Below are positions 11,765 through 24,396 of a DNA stretch of 64,000 bases, in pieces. The notes beneath the pieces are model-generated. The model made no database searches. It saw only the letters and a list, made by a program, of their open reading frames with translations, and was not told where the DNA came from. A program made the position numbers and the translations under genes. Each line of letters opens with the position of its first letter. The stretch's first letter is position 1. The stretch is from assembly GCA_014529385.2 (NCBI GenBank), contig CM043944.1, positions 88,812,884 through 88,876,883 of the forward strand, given 5' to 3'. The DNA is from Adiantum capillus-veneris. Lineage: Eukaryota > Streptophyta > Polypodiopsida > Polypodiales > Pteridaceae.

Positions 11765-12640
11765 TAGACATCATATGCGTATGATGTCTATTGATGCAAA
11801 ACTGCTTGAAAGTCAGTGAGTAAGATGTGTATAGCGTGTGCATGGTTCCCATGACCTCATATTTGAATTTGAGCTTGAGAATGGATGTCAAAAGCCATAT
11901 AAAGGGTTTGTGCGTCTAGATTTTTTCATTTTGGGTAATTGGAGGCCAAAAGATATCCAAAGGTGATGAAAATTTGATCGGGAGCTCATAATGATGTGGT
12001 TAAACTATTAGAGTTTCCAAAATCTCAGCGGCATGTCAATTCAAAGGGTCTAGACATCATACGTGTATGATGTCTAGGTTGGCATTTTTGGCTCAAACTT
12101 GGCAGAGGTAGCTCATGATGTGTGCTAATATGAATTTGGACTAGTTCTTATGTGTCCAAGGCCATAGAAAGGGTTTAAGACACGTTGATTTGGAAAATGA
12201 TGAGGATGGTGATCAAAACATGCCCAAAGGTGCCCAAACTTGATGTAGAGGCTATATCTACCATGATTTACAAATCTGGATGCTCAAAATGTTGACAGAA
12301 CTCCTCTATGACAGGTCTAGACATCACACATGTATGATATCTACTTTTGGAAAATGATTATTTGAGCTAGGGGTACGATGTACATGCTATGTCCTTGCCT
12401 TGTGTGAAATTTCACTTGGTTTGGAGCACTTTTGGTAGGTCTAAAGCCAAATAATGGAATTAAGCCTAGACTTTGCATTTTTTGGGCATTGGACACCCTA
12501 ACTAGCTCCAAATCTCATGAAATTTTGTGTATTTCATGTTGAGAGTATTGCACAATGTAGTGGTGGATTCAAATTAGTAGTCCTTGTTTAAAAATTGGCT
12601 GTGAGATATCATACGCGTATGATGCCTGTTTTGATTAAAA
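11765..12640. repeat. Diverged ~280-bp tandem repeat, each unit with a 26-bp palindrome
   Basis: A near-perfect palindrome of the form AGACATCATACG-CGTATGATGTCT occurs four times: 11765-11790, 12051-12076, 12318-12343 and 12602-12628, spaced 286, 267 and 284 bp. Text between the palindromes also aligns: a GCCATA-AAAGGGTTT block lies at comparable positions near 11894 and 12163, with a weaker match near 12450. The palindromes are better conserved than the rest of the unit. No open frame spans the array. Confidence 0.75.
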
Positions 12641-13384
12641 ATAAGCTATGATGCTTTGAAGTGCTTTGTGCTTGTGCCTTAGGCCCTAATAGCTAGTTTT
12701 CATCTTAAAAAGTCGGAAAATTAGAAACTCCATGATTGTCATTTCAATCTGTGAAATGGATTTTTCCATTTGGAGAAGACTTCCCACAATGATTCCTCTC
12801 GAGCTCAATCTCCCACGCTTGTGGATGTAAGAGGGCACCTTTCCATGGCTTCGGTGTACTGTTTGGCCTTACGGATATCCTTTGTGGCTCAAATAGTGTC
12901 TTTTTCGGAGGAGATGGTTGGCGATGATTTTTCTTTCTATTTGACCATATGTGTTGGCTGTTGGTGATTTGTCGATGATGCCCGTGAAGTTTGGTGGCAA
13001 ACTGATGCACCGTTCGACCGTGAAAGCCAAATGACACTTTGCGTGTCTGAAGCTTAGCTTGATGTTTTGACCTACTCCTAGTAGTTTGACTCTGGAGGCA
13101 ATTACATCGGCTTGTAGGCACCCTCGAGAAGCACGTATTCCTGAATTTTTGTAGTATTCTGACAGCTTTCTTTTGAGTCGGCTTCTGTAGACTCCAAGAA
13201 GTTAGGGTTTTTCCGATTGGTCTAAATCAGCATAGGAGGTTATAAGTGTGTTCCTCTAACCTAGGGTTAACCACCGATAAGTCTCATAGCTATCGGGTTA
13301 GTGATATTTCGTTGCAGCCCCGTTTTGATCTCTTCCCGACAATGCCCCATTGCCGTTTTTGTAGGTTTTTGCAAGCACATATAC
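12641..13384. other. No recognisable gene
   Basis: Minus-strand frames of up to 125 codons exist (12744-13121 and an overlapping frame), but neither shows a domain I recognise. Possibly a decayed transposon; nothing firm can be said. Confidence 0.35.
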
Positions 13385-13610
13385 ATATAAACCTAAATTT
13401 AAATCTACAACTTAAAGGTAAATTTAATGTCATTTACTCAAATCTAAACCTAAATTTAAAGCAAGAACCATTCATCAAAACCTAAACCTAAAAGTAACTT
13501 AAACCTAAACCGCATTTATTGAAACTTAAATCTAAATTTAAATTTCCAACAACTTACTGAAATGTAAACATAAACCTAAAACCTCCAACCTATTTGAAAG
13601 CATAAAATGT
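13385..13610. repeat. AAACCTAAA-type AT-rich repeat tract
   Basis: Dense degenerate AAACCTAAAC/AAACTTAAAT words, of the same composition as 8432-9293 and 11242-11520, so probably the same dispersed repeat class. It lacks the third C of the plant telomere repeat. Confidence 0.55.
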
Positions 13611-14070
13611 GAAACCAAATAAATAAATAAATACTAATCTTATCCCTAAATAAATACTAAAATTATTCCTAAATACTAATGCGAGAGCCGCTTCCTCTAA
13701 TGATGACAACGGACTTGTGAACTTCCTTAGCTTGTAGAGAAAATGAGAGAGACAAGATGAAAAAAGTGCTAAGTGTATGTAACACTTCACCCAACCTTTG
13801 CTTATATACCCTTTCCCTTTTGAAACTTGTAGAAGAATCCATGAGACATTTTCTTTGAGGTGCTAGTGGAGCATCCTTCATTGTCCCTTGACGTCGCTAT
13901 CCCATGCAACTTTTTGTTCTCATAAGCACCCTCGATCGTAGGCCGGATTCCTAGCTACTTGCTGCAGTTCATGGCTAGTCTTGACACATTAGTCCTTGTG
14001 CTTTGCAGCGTACACTTGACATGCCTAGCCATCCATCCTACTTACACTCTTGCACTTGATCTATCTTTAC
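13611..14070. other. No recognisable gene
   Basis: AT-rich, with small frames only and no domain identified. Confidence 0.4.
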
Positions 14071-14270
14071 TGTTGGAAATAGGGTTATAGAGAAATACAC
14101 ATAGCATGGAGAAGATGAAGGAAGCTCAAGGCACACAACAAAGAGTATATTACTTATTGTGCAATGAAAATATATGTTAGCCATAGAGTGATGGGCGTAT
14201 ATACAATGCACGAAGGAAAAGACCTCCTAGTGAGGGAAAAAATGCCCCAATAGTCCTAAGTGTTTCAACA
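14071..14270 (-). repeat. 3' LTR of copia fragment D
   Basis: A 200-bp block with inverted ends TGTTG/CAACA; on the minus strand it starts TGTTGAAACACTT and ends ATTTCCAACA. It directly follows the RNase H coding region, as a copia 3' LTR should. No matching 5' LTR is in the window. Confidence 0.75.
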
Positions 14271-14833
14271 CACATCACTACCACCACACATCACTACCAC
14301 ATGTATGATGGTAACAAATCCCCCATGGGAGTGATGCGGTGAACAAGAGCTCTGGCACATAGAGTATAGGGAAGGGATATGCCTTGAGGACATGATTAGT
14401 CCACAAAGGGGAATAAGCCCAAAGCTTTGTAGAAAGCTTTGAACTTCTCTCGACACAATGCCTTTGTGAAAAGATCTGCGAGTGTTGGAACATAAGCCAA
14501 ACTAATCTCTTCTGCTTAGGGTCTCTCCTAACATAGTGGTAATGCACCTCAATGTGCTTTGTGCAAACATGAAAAACCGGGTTCCTCGCAACTACCAATG
14601 CGCTCCGGCTGTTAGTGTAGATGATGTTGGCAGTGTCCTGTCCAACACCCAAATCAACCATAAGGTGTTTGAGCCATACACACTCAATTGTCAATGTGAA
14701 CATTGCCCTGTATTTAGCCTCGCAACTATAAGTGGCCACAGTAGGTTGCTTCTTGCTCAAACATGATATACATGAACTCCCGAGCATGAAATAGAAACCA
14801 CTTGTGGCCACTCACATGTCAAAACAACCAGCC
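14271..14833 (-). pseudogene. Copia RNase H remnant
   Basis: Minus-strand translation gives the copia RNase H signature: DWAGCFDM, then ATSGFYFMLG, SKKQPTVATYSCEAKYRA (canonical SKKQ...STAEAEY) and NPVFHVCTKHIEVHYHYVR (canonical NP-FH-RTKHIE). A stop between DM and VATSG and a frame change near the C-terminus show decay. The frame joins exactly across the element B insertion to SDLDWAG encoded at 32672-32690. Confidence 0.85.
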
Positions 14834-14838
14834 CAATC

Positions 14839-14942
14839 TCTCATAAAATCTAATATCTAACCAACCCAAATGATTTTCTCGAATTAACCTGATCACTTAA
14901 TGTGGGAGAATAAATGGGAACAAGGGTTAAGATATAGACATG
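14839..14942 (+). repeat. Truncated 5' LTR of element B
   Basis: About 104 bp matches the start of the B 3' LTR at 31310 (ATAAAATCTAATATC... to AAGATATAGACA), then switches without a gap to pol C-terminal text. Confidence 0.8.
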
Positions 14943-15353
14943 TGCCCATCAATGAGACGGCTTATCAACTCAAGTTGCCCAACCATTGGCTCATACACAA
15001 TGCCTTTCATGTAAGACTACTTAAGCCCTACAAAGGAGAGCCACCAAGTGAACCAATTATTGAAGACCCTCCGTAAGGTGAAGACCAAGAAGAGGTGCTA
15101 CAACCCAAAGCTATCCTTCGGCATGAAGACAAGGTACTACGACATGGTAAGATTATTCGGCGGTATCTTATTGAGTTCAAAAATTATCCTTTTGAAGATG
15201 CTAGATGGATGCAAGGAATACATCTTAAGGATAGTATGAACCTTGTCAATGCTACAATGCTACATTAGAGTAAGCAAATGTACAAATTTCTTTTAAATGA
15301 CTCATGTTTTTGTCTTATAAGACTAGTCCTCTTTTTAATTGTGCACAAATTTA
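14943..15353 (+). pseudogene. Pol C-terminus and 3' UTR piece fused into the B 5' LTR
   Basis: The text corresponds to 30621-31030 of element B: the end of the polyprotein (AYQLKLPNHWLIHNAFHV, then the chromodomain-like end) up to a stop at about 15271, followed by the 3' UTR words TTGTCTTATAAGACTAG. It then jumps to the primer-binding site at 15356. It fills the place where most of the 5' LTR should be, so B's left end is chimeric. Confidence 0.8.
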
Positions 15354-15355
15354 AT

Positions 15356-15367
15356 CGGTATCAGAGC
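15356..15367 (+). promoter_or_regulatory. Primer-binding site of element B
   Basis: CGGTATCAGAGC differs by one base from the TGGTATCAGAGC of elements A, E and G, which is complementary to the 3' end of initiator tRNA-Met. The B leader follows, is interrupted by element A at 15494, and resumes at 24402. Confidence 0.8.
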
Positions 15368-15494
15368 ATTTGGTTTCTCTTTTCTTGCTTAAGAAGAGAG
15401 GTCCTTAAGTAGCCTATAAATGGTTGATGTTGTTAATTATAATAGGGTAAGTGGAACTGGGATCTAATATCGATTTTGTTAAGCCCACTATGTG

Positions 15495-18400
15495 TGTCAT
15501 AATAATCAATATCTAATTCTCCTAAATGATTTTCTCATATTAAACTGATCATTTAATGTGGGGAAGTGCCAAGGAGAAAAAGCTAGAATATTGGTTAAGC
15601 TAGCAGACCGGCCACAGTAGGGATCCAAAGGAGGGAAAATAGGGATCCAAAGGGGGGGCCATCTGCAAAAGAGCCATGTGAAGCAATGGGCCAAAAAGAC
15701 CCTAAGGTTCAGCCCATTAAGACTTCCAAAATGCTAAGGTTCCAAAATTCAAAGGTTGTGTCCAAAGGTCAACCCTAGGGAAAATTGGATGCTTAGTGTG
15801 TGCCCTAAAAGTCTTTGCACATCCCTACATGGGAGGGGGCGAGCCCCAAAGGTAGGAGATGAGAGAGAAAGCCACACACACACACACAGGCTCCCTTTAC
15901 ACAAAGGGAATGAGGGACACATGTCAGCTCCCTAGGCCAGATGCCCACAAGGTGTGCCCAATTCCTATTGGAAGACCCTTGAAGTGGACCAATGAGAATT
16001 AAGCTAGAGTAAATCTAGTTTAATTAATTTAAAAACATTTAATAAAAGAAACCAATGAGAATTAAGTCTCCTAGAAGACTATTGGGCAGTCTCCCAAGGG
16101 GTCCAATGAGCATTCAGGAGCCCCATGGCTTGCCTGATTCCTATTGGCCAGGAGGCAAAGGGGTCCAATGAGAGTTTAGTTTAATTATTTAATTACCTGA
16201 AGCTCTCACAAAAGGGGAAAGGGGGACACATGTCATAAGGCTATCACTTATGCTGCTTAATTCCTATTGGCTTGACCTGGGAAGGTCCAATGAGGCAAAA
16301 GCCAGACCTATTTAGCAGCTAGGGCTCGCCCAAGAGAGGGGGGGGGCTGATTTTTGCTTGGCATTGACACACACACACTCACACTTGACCATGTGTGAAG
16401 GAAGAATACTCTATCTCCTCCCAAGCTTTAATGGAGAGCTCATCACCTACTCCAAGCTTGTGAGATAGAAGCCTACATCAACACTCTCTTGGCATGTGGA
16501 TGCAAATCCAACCAAGAGCCAAGCTTCAATGCATGCTCATCTTCTCTACCAAGCTAATTACTAAGCTAAGCTATGCTAATATGAGTGATTATGTGAGGAG
16601 ATGTACATCTTTCTCGTAAGATACTTCTTTTTCCTCTCAATCTACTCTCATACCCTGCTAGCTCTCACCATCTTCGAAGGTGTGTGAGGTCTTGGGTCTG
16701 AGAACGGGGATAATTCAAGTTGTGTTTGATTAAGTGTTTTGCTTGGTGTATGAAGCTTCCATCTTCATTGCACTAGCTAGTCTTGAAGGAACACAAAGAA
16801 TTGTATTGTACAATGTCTCTCTTGATGGGAGAAACCATAATACAAAGCCTTTTGGAGGGGGGACCGGCTCCATGCAAATCCGGTCCTCAACTGTTGTCAA
16901 TAGCTTAATATCTCTCTCTTTTGAAAGTATTGTCGATGCTATCTAACTAGGTGTTATGCTTTTTGTTGCTCTCTCCACCCAAGCACTCTTGTAATTCTCA
17001 TTAGGAATCTATTCTAATGAAATGCCCACTATGTTCATGCTAATTTCCGCTACACATAAGATTTTAGGCCATTAAATGTTACATTGGTATCAGAGCTCAA
17101 GGTTTCTCTTTTCTTGCTCAAGAAGGGAGGTCCTCAAGCTAGCTACAAATGGTTGGTATTATTAATTGCCTGTGAGTAAGTAGAATAGGGATTTTTCAGC
17201 CTTGCAGTGCGCCTGCCTTTGTGCAGTTAACGGGGCATCACCGTCGAGAGCTATGGTCTTAATAGTGGAGTCCTACGGGGCTTGCCTATGGCTTAACCAC
17301 TATTGAGCTATTAGAAGCTTGACAGGAGCCGGTGCTGTCTTGGTGTCGAAAGACCCTCTCTTCTATTCCTTGCAATTAATGGTATTCGAGCCGCGGGTAC
17401 AGTAGCTTGAGTGCTTTTTCTAAAGGGGTAAAGAGGAGTAGCAACTAGGGCTTGAAGTGCCAAAGTACACCTAAAAAGTTTACACCTAAAAGTTGTTAGA
17501 ATGGCTGACAATAGTAAAGAGAGTGAAATTAATGTTGATAACTTTGATTTTGCTCATGAGCAAGCCACTAATGATGCTTCAATGCTTGTTAACTATCTTG
17601 TTTCTAGGCTTCAACAAGCCATGGGCAATCCATCTCTCCAAAGTGAAGTGCAACGGCAGCTCCGTACTCACGGTATTCTCCAAGCTCATCACCATGACGA
17701 GAGAACACCTAGGAAGCCTCCTTGTGAGACTACCAAAAGAGGTCTCTCTCCGATTCGGGAAGAAGAAGAGAATCCATATGAAGGGCTCAAGAACTTACTT
17801 CTTGATGATGCATCTCCTTCCCAAAGGAGAACTCGAGAGCCTCCACCGAAGGAACGAGAAAGAAGCAAGTCTCCCGCCACCTCGACGGAGATGGCTCCAC
17901 GAAGACGGCGGGCTAAACGCTCTCCATCACCACCAAAGAGGAGAAGACCATCACACTCTTCTCCACGCCATAATTCAAAGAGGGATGATAAAAAGCAAGA
18001 GAAGAAAAAGGCGAGAAAGAGGACACCCTCTTCTCCATCTTCTTCATCCTCTTCCTCTTATGAAAGCTATCGTGAAGACGACAAAGATCAAGACAAGAAA
18101 AAGGCGAGAAAGAGGTCACCCTCTTCTCCACCTTCTTCAAATTCTTCATCTTCTGAAGAAAGTGATGGTGCAACTTTTGAACCATCAAAAAGAAGAGGCC
18201 ATAGGAAATCCTATGCCGCATGGAAGAGGTCGTCCAAGCTGAAGAAATTCAAAGAGGGAGGGAAGAGCATCTCTTTCCTTACCTATGATGGCACCTTCGG
18301 TGCTACAGACAAAGTTTTGGCCTTTATCCAACAATTCGATGCGGCGTTTGGAGATGAGGGCTTCACAGAGTCCTCTAAGCTACGCCATGTAGCTATGCAC

Positions 18401-21400
18401 TTTCAAAAGTCCGCCAGACAATGGTGGTCTAGCCTACGAGCCAACGGTGAAGCTCCACGAACATGGAAGGCTTTAAGAGCTTCCATTATGAAGCAGTTTT
18501 TGGCCACCGATGCCAAAGACAAAGTACTCACCGAATGGCGAAGCTTAAAGCTCTCTCCCAATGAATCCATCCACAAATATGTAGACAAGTTTTGGGACCT
18601 ACAACTCAAAGCCACTGTCTTCAAAAAGTTGGATTTTGGAGAGCAAAAGCAACAATTTTGTGCGGGCTTAACCGAAGAAATGGCGGAGTATGTCAACTCC
18701 CAAAGGCCACGTACCATATCGGCGGTAATACACCATACTATGGTGGCCTCGCGAATCAATTTCCAAACGGGGGGTAAAAGAAATAATAAGCCCCCGGAAA
18801 ACAAGGGTTCCAATGAGCCTAAGGGGAAGGACAATGTCCAAAAGTCTCCTAAGGGCAATTCCAACAAAGCTAAAGAGAAGGGAGTTTACAAAGGAAAGAA
18901 TAAACTCTCTCCTGAAGAGCTTGAGCGTTATCGTAAAGATAACCGGTGTTTCAAGTGCGGCGAACAAGGGCATGCGTACCGCGCTTGTCCCCAAAAGAAC
19001 AACCGCCAAGATCCTCCTAGAGCTTCTTTGGTTGAAATCCAAGAGGAGGAGATTCATCAAACTCACCACAAAGGATCTCCTCTATGCCATGCTTGGGGAA
19101 AGGTAAGAGAACATGATGCTTTTATTCTCTTTGACCCTGGTTCTACTCACAATTTCATATCTATGGAGTTAGCCACCAAGCTAGGCATACAATCCTACGA
19201 GATGGGAGATATCCTACCCGCAGACAGTGCCTTCAAGGGGCAAGAAGCTTCAGTCACTCCCTTAATCGGGAAATTGAGGCTTCATGTCCAAGGCTATGTG
19301 GACAAAGAGGACTTCTTTATCTCTCCTCTCAAGCATGAGGATGTAATCCTAGGGGCACCATGGTTTGACCGCCTGGCTGCCCATGTTAAATTTCCTGAAA
19401 GGAGAATCTCCTTTAAGTTCAGGGAAAAGGACATGTATATAGATGCTAAGGAGATGGGTAACACCATCCCCATTGTACATACACCAGCTTTCAACAAGTC
19501 AATAAAGAGCTCTATTTCCGTGTACATGATTTTTGTTAAAGATTCTCAAAATGAACCTAATGCTTTAGCAAAAGAAAATAAAAGCAACCAAAAGGAATTA
19601 GAGTTATCCAATTTTCTCAAGGGGTTTCAAGATGTCTTTATTGACGACATCCCTTGTGAGCTACCTCCTAAACGAGGTAATGACGACCATGCAATTGAAC
19701 TTCTTCCAGGAAGTTCACCGCCTAACAAACCTCCTTATAGAGTTTCTCAAGCTCAACAAGAGGAGATTATGCGGCAAGTGCATGAGTTAGTTGAGAAGGG
19801 CATGGTTAGGCCTAGCTCATCTCCATTTTGCTCACCTGTGCTATTAGTGCAAAAGAAAGACGGCACATATCGTATGTGTGTCGACTATAGAGCACTAAAT
19901 AGGATCACTATCAAGAATAGGTTTCCCGTTCCACGGGTAGAAGACCTATTTGATAAGCTACAAGGATCGACCTACTTCAGTAGGATTGACCTAAAAAGTG
20001 GCTATCATCAGATAAGGATAGTTGATCAAGACATTGTAAAGACCGCATTTCGTACTACATTTGGTCTTTACGAATACATTGTCATGCCTTTTGGCTTGAC
20101 TAATGCACCAGCCACATTCAACCGCTTGATGGAGAAGCTGTTCAGGCCTCATCGAACCTTCACTGGAGTGTTCTTTGATGATATTATCATCTACTCTAAT
20201 TCATTGGAGGAACACAAGCAACACCTCCAGGTAATATTTCAAGTTTTAAGAGAGAATAAACTTTATGTTAATCGAAAGAAAAGTGAATTTTTCTTGCAAG
20301 AGATTCAATATTTAGGTCACATTATCTCTCAAGATGGAATCGAAATGGATCCATCTAAGTTAGAGGTAATAAAAGGATGGCCTAAACCAAGGAATCTTCA
20401 TGAACTAAGAGGCTTTATAGGTATGTGTGCATACTATAGACGCTTCATAGAAAAGTTCTCACAAATTGCGGGACCATTACATGACCTAACAAAGAAAAAT
20501 GTTAAGTATACGTGGTCTGCTAAGGAGAACAATGCTTTCGAAAAGCTTAAAGAAAAGCTTATCTCTCAACCTGTGCTTACACTACCGAATCTCTCAAAAC
20601 CATTTGAGGTCCAATGTGATGCTTGTGGTGATTGCCTTGGGGCTGTTTTGCTCCAAGAAGGGCACGCCATAGGCTATGAGAGTCGAAGGCTCGACCCTGT
20701 TGAGCAAGCTCTAGGCATATACGAAAAAGAACTCCTTGCAGTTCTACATGCCTTAGACTCATGGAAGCACTATTTATTGGGGACTCCTTTCATTCTGCGA
20801 ACGGATCACCAAAGTCTTATGTACTTTATGACGCAGACCAAGCTCTCCGACAAACAAATGAGGTGGGCAAATTTCCTTTCGCAATTTCATTTTCATATTG
20901 CTCACATTGCTGGCAAGCATAATCAAGTAGCCGATGCACTCTCAAGACGACCGAGAGTGAATGCGGTTTCCATAGCAACTCACAATGATCTATCTTCAAT
21001 GATAGATGAGTATGCTATTGATCCCGATTTTAGAGATGTGATTTCAGCCCTTGCATTAGGGAAGAAAGAAGAACCATTTACTTTACAAGATGGTTATCTT
21101 CTCTATGGCAATAGAGTATGCGTTACTAACTCACTACGTGAGAAAGTAATGTATGAATCTCATGCTCCCCCATATGCGGGGCATAGAGGGATTCAGTCTA
21201 CCCTAAAGGGAATTGAAACATATTTCTATTGGCCTACCATGAGAGTGAACATACACGAGTATGTTTCCAAATGTGTGGTATGTCAAAAGACAAAATTTGA
21301 TAGAGGGAAGCAACTTGGATTGCTTCAACCCTTGCCAATCCCTAATTCACCTTGGGAGAGCATATCCATGGATTTTATCTTTGGATTGCCTAAGTCTATC

Positions 21401-24396
21401 CATGGGAATACGGGAATATGGACGATAGTAGACAGGTTCAGTAAACAAGCTCATTTTATACCTGTCAAAAAGACTATCAAAGCCCATCAAATGGCAACCC
21501 TCTTCATTTCACAAATTTTCAAGTACCATGGCTTGCCAATGTCCATAGTGTCGGATAGAGATCCTAGAATGACTAGTAATTTCTGGAAGGGTCTCTTTGA
21601 GAATTTAGGAACAAGGCTAAACTTCTCTTCGGCCTATCATCCACAAACTGATGGCCAAAGTGAAATAGCTAACCTAACCATTCTTGATCTACTAAAAGCC
21701 TATGTAACGGAAGTAGATCAAAGATCCCAATGGGAGAAGTACTTACCTTTAGTAGAGTATGCTTACAATAACACTGTACATACTTCCACAGGAAAAGCAC
21801 CTTTCGAGGTAATTGAGGGAAGATCAAAAAGTCCCTTGCTACTTAAGGTACATGGGAAGATCTTCGCTGCAGATGAGTATAGCCGAGACCTACAAGAATC
21901 TTTCCAAAAGATTAAGGATGCTATCTCTATCTCACAGCAAAGGCAAAAGGTTGCTGCTGACAAGCACAGAAGAGCCCAAGCCTTTAAAGAAAACGATTGG
22001 GTCTTGTTAAAGTTTCCCAAGGCTCGATTAAGGCACACGATGGGCAAGAATCCTACGGGCCACCAAAAGTACTATGCTAAACTAGCAAAAAGGTACTATG
22101 GTCCCTTCCAGATTCTTAGGCCAATCAATGAGATGGCCTATCAACTTAAGTTGCCCAATCATTGGCTCATACACAATGCTTTTCATGTGAGCCTCTTAAA
22201 GCCTTACAAAGGAGAGCCACCTCAAAAACCAACTATTGAAGACCCACCGGAGATCGAGGACCACGAGGAGGTGCTGCAGCCCGAGTCCATTCTCCGACAT
22301 GAAGACAAGGTATTAAGAGGCGGTAAGACTATCCGACGATATCTTATTAAGTTTAAGAATTATCCTTTTGAAGATGCTAGATGGATGCAAGGCATACAAT
22401 TAAAGGATAACCTAAACCTTGTCAATGCTTACAATGCTTCCCAAGAGTAAGCAAATGTACAAAATGCTAAAAATGAACAAAAATTTTTGTCTTATAAGAC
22501 TCTCTTTTTCTTTATTTGATCACAAAAATGAAGTAGTATGCATGCTTAGATCAAGTTTGCGGAGACGACGTCTCCCAAACACCAAGTAGAGCTTGTCACT
22601 CTACTATGGAAGACTGATAGGACTAATGTGCAGAGATGCTTGCGGCAGCCTCAGGCTCTCAAGCGCCAAATGGACTAGTCATCCATTATGGAATGATGTC
22701 GTAGGGTAACATAGGGATCCTCTACCCGCTAAGAAAAGGACTCATGCATATGCTTTATCTTCTCTACACCATAGTCGAGGACGACTATGATTTCAAGAGA
22801 GAGGTAATGTCATAATAATCAATATCTAATTCTCCTAAATGATTTTCTCATATTAAACTGATCATTTAATGTGGGGAAGTGCCAAGGAGAAAAAGCTAGA
22901 ATATTGGTTAAGCTAGCAGACCGGCCACAGTAGGGATCCAAAGGAGGGAAAATAGGGATCCAAAGGGGGGGCCATCTGCAAAAGAGCCATGTGAAGCAAT
23001 GGGCCAAAAAGACCCTAAGGTTCAGCCCATTAAGACTTCCAAAATGCTAAGGTTCCAAAATTCAAAGGTTGTGTCCAAAGGTCAACCCTAGGGAAAATTG
23101 GATGCTTAGTGTGTGCCCTAAAAGTCTTTGCACATCCCTACATGGGAGGGGGCGAGCCCCAAAGGTAGGAGATGAGAGAGAAAGCCACACACACACACAC
23201 AGGCTCCCTTTACACAAAGGGAATGAGGGACACATGTCAGCTCCCTAGGCCAGATGCCCACAAGGTGTGCCCAATTCCTATTGGAAGACCCTTGAAGTGG
23301 ACCAATGAGAATTAAGCTAGAGTAAATCTAGTTTAATTAATTTAAAAACATTTAATAAAAGAAACCAATGAGAATTAAGTCTCCTAGAAGACTATTGGGC
23401 AGTCTCCCAAGGGGTCCAATGAGCATTCAGGAGCCCCATGGCTTGCCTGATTCCTATTGGCCAGGAGGCAAAGGGGTCCAATGAGAGTTTAGTTTAATTA
23501 TTTAATTACCTGAAGCTCTCACAAAAGGGGAAAGGGGGACACATGTCAGAAGGCTATCACTTATGCTGCTTAATTCCTATTGGCTTGACCTGGGGAGGTC
23601 CAATGAGGCAAAAGCCAGACCTATTTAGCAGCTAGGGCTCGCCCAAGAGAGGGGGGGGGCTGATTTTTGCTTGGCATTGACACACACACACTCACACTTG
23701 ACCATGTGTGAAGGAAGAATACTCTATCTCCTCCCAAGCTTTAATGGAGAGCTCATCACCTACTCCAAGCTTGTGAGATAGAAGCCTACATCAACACTCT
23801 CTTGGCATGTGGATGCAAATCCAACCAAGAGCCAAGCTTCAATGCATGCTCATCTTCTCTACCAAGCTAATTACTAAGCTAAGCTATGCTAATATGAGTG
23901 ATTATGTGAGGAGATGTACATCTTTCTCGTAAGATACTTCTTTTTCCTCTCAATCTACTCTCATACCCTGCTAGCTCTCACCATCTTCGAAGGTGTGTGA
24001 GGTCTTGGGTCTGAGAACGGGGATAATTCAAGTTGTGTTTGATTAAGTGTTTTGCTTGGTGTATGAAGCTTCCATCTTCATTGCACTAGCTAGTCTTGAA
24101 GGAACACAAAGAATTGTATTGTACAATGTCTCTCTTGATGGGAGAAACCATAATACAAAGCCTTTTGGAGGGGGGACCGGCTCCATGCAAATCCGGTCCT
24201 CAACTGTTGTCAATAGCTTAATATCTCTCTCTTTTGAAAGTATTGTCGATGCTATCTAACTAGGTGTTATGCTTTTTGTTGCTCTCTCCACCCAAGCACT
24301 CTTGTAATTCTCATTAGGAATCTATTCTAATGAAATGCCCACTATGTTCATGCTAATTTCCGCTACACATAAGATTTTAGGCCATTAAATGTTACA
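15495..24396 (+). mobile_element. Ty3/gypsy chromovirus element A, complete, young and apparently intact
   Basis: The element is 8902 bp long, with 1589-bp LTRs at each end, a tRNA-iMet PBS, a single long gag-pol frame and a purine-rich tract before the 3' LTR. A perfect target duplication ATGTG flanks it (15490-15494 and 24397-24401). By eye the LTRs differ at only two positions (near 16224 and 16280 versus the 3' copy), so insertion was very recent. It sits in the 5' leader of the related element B. Confidence 0.97.

Larger units (their letters stand above)
14071..14833 (-). mobile_element. Ty1/copia fragment D, 3' part with LTR (minus strand)
   Basis: This is the 3' end of a copia element on the minus strand. 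Its right boundary is not its own end: at 14834-14838 (CAATC) the element is split by Ty3 element B, and the missing upstream coding text resumes at 32672. The order on the minus strand is RT-RNase H (32770 to 32672, then 14833 downward), then LTR. Confidence 0.85.
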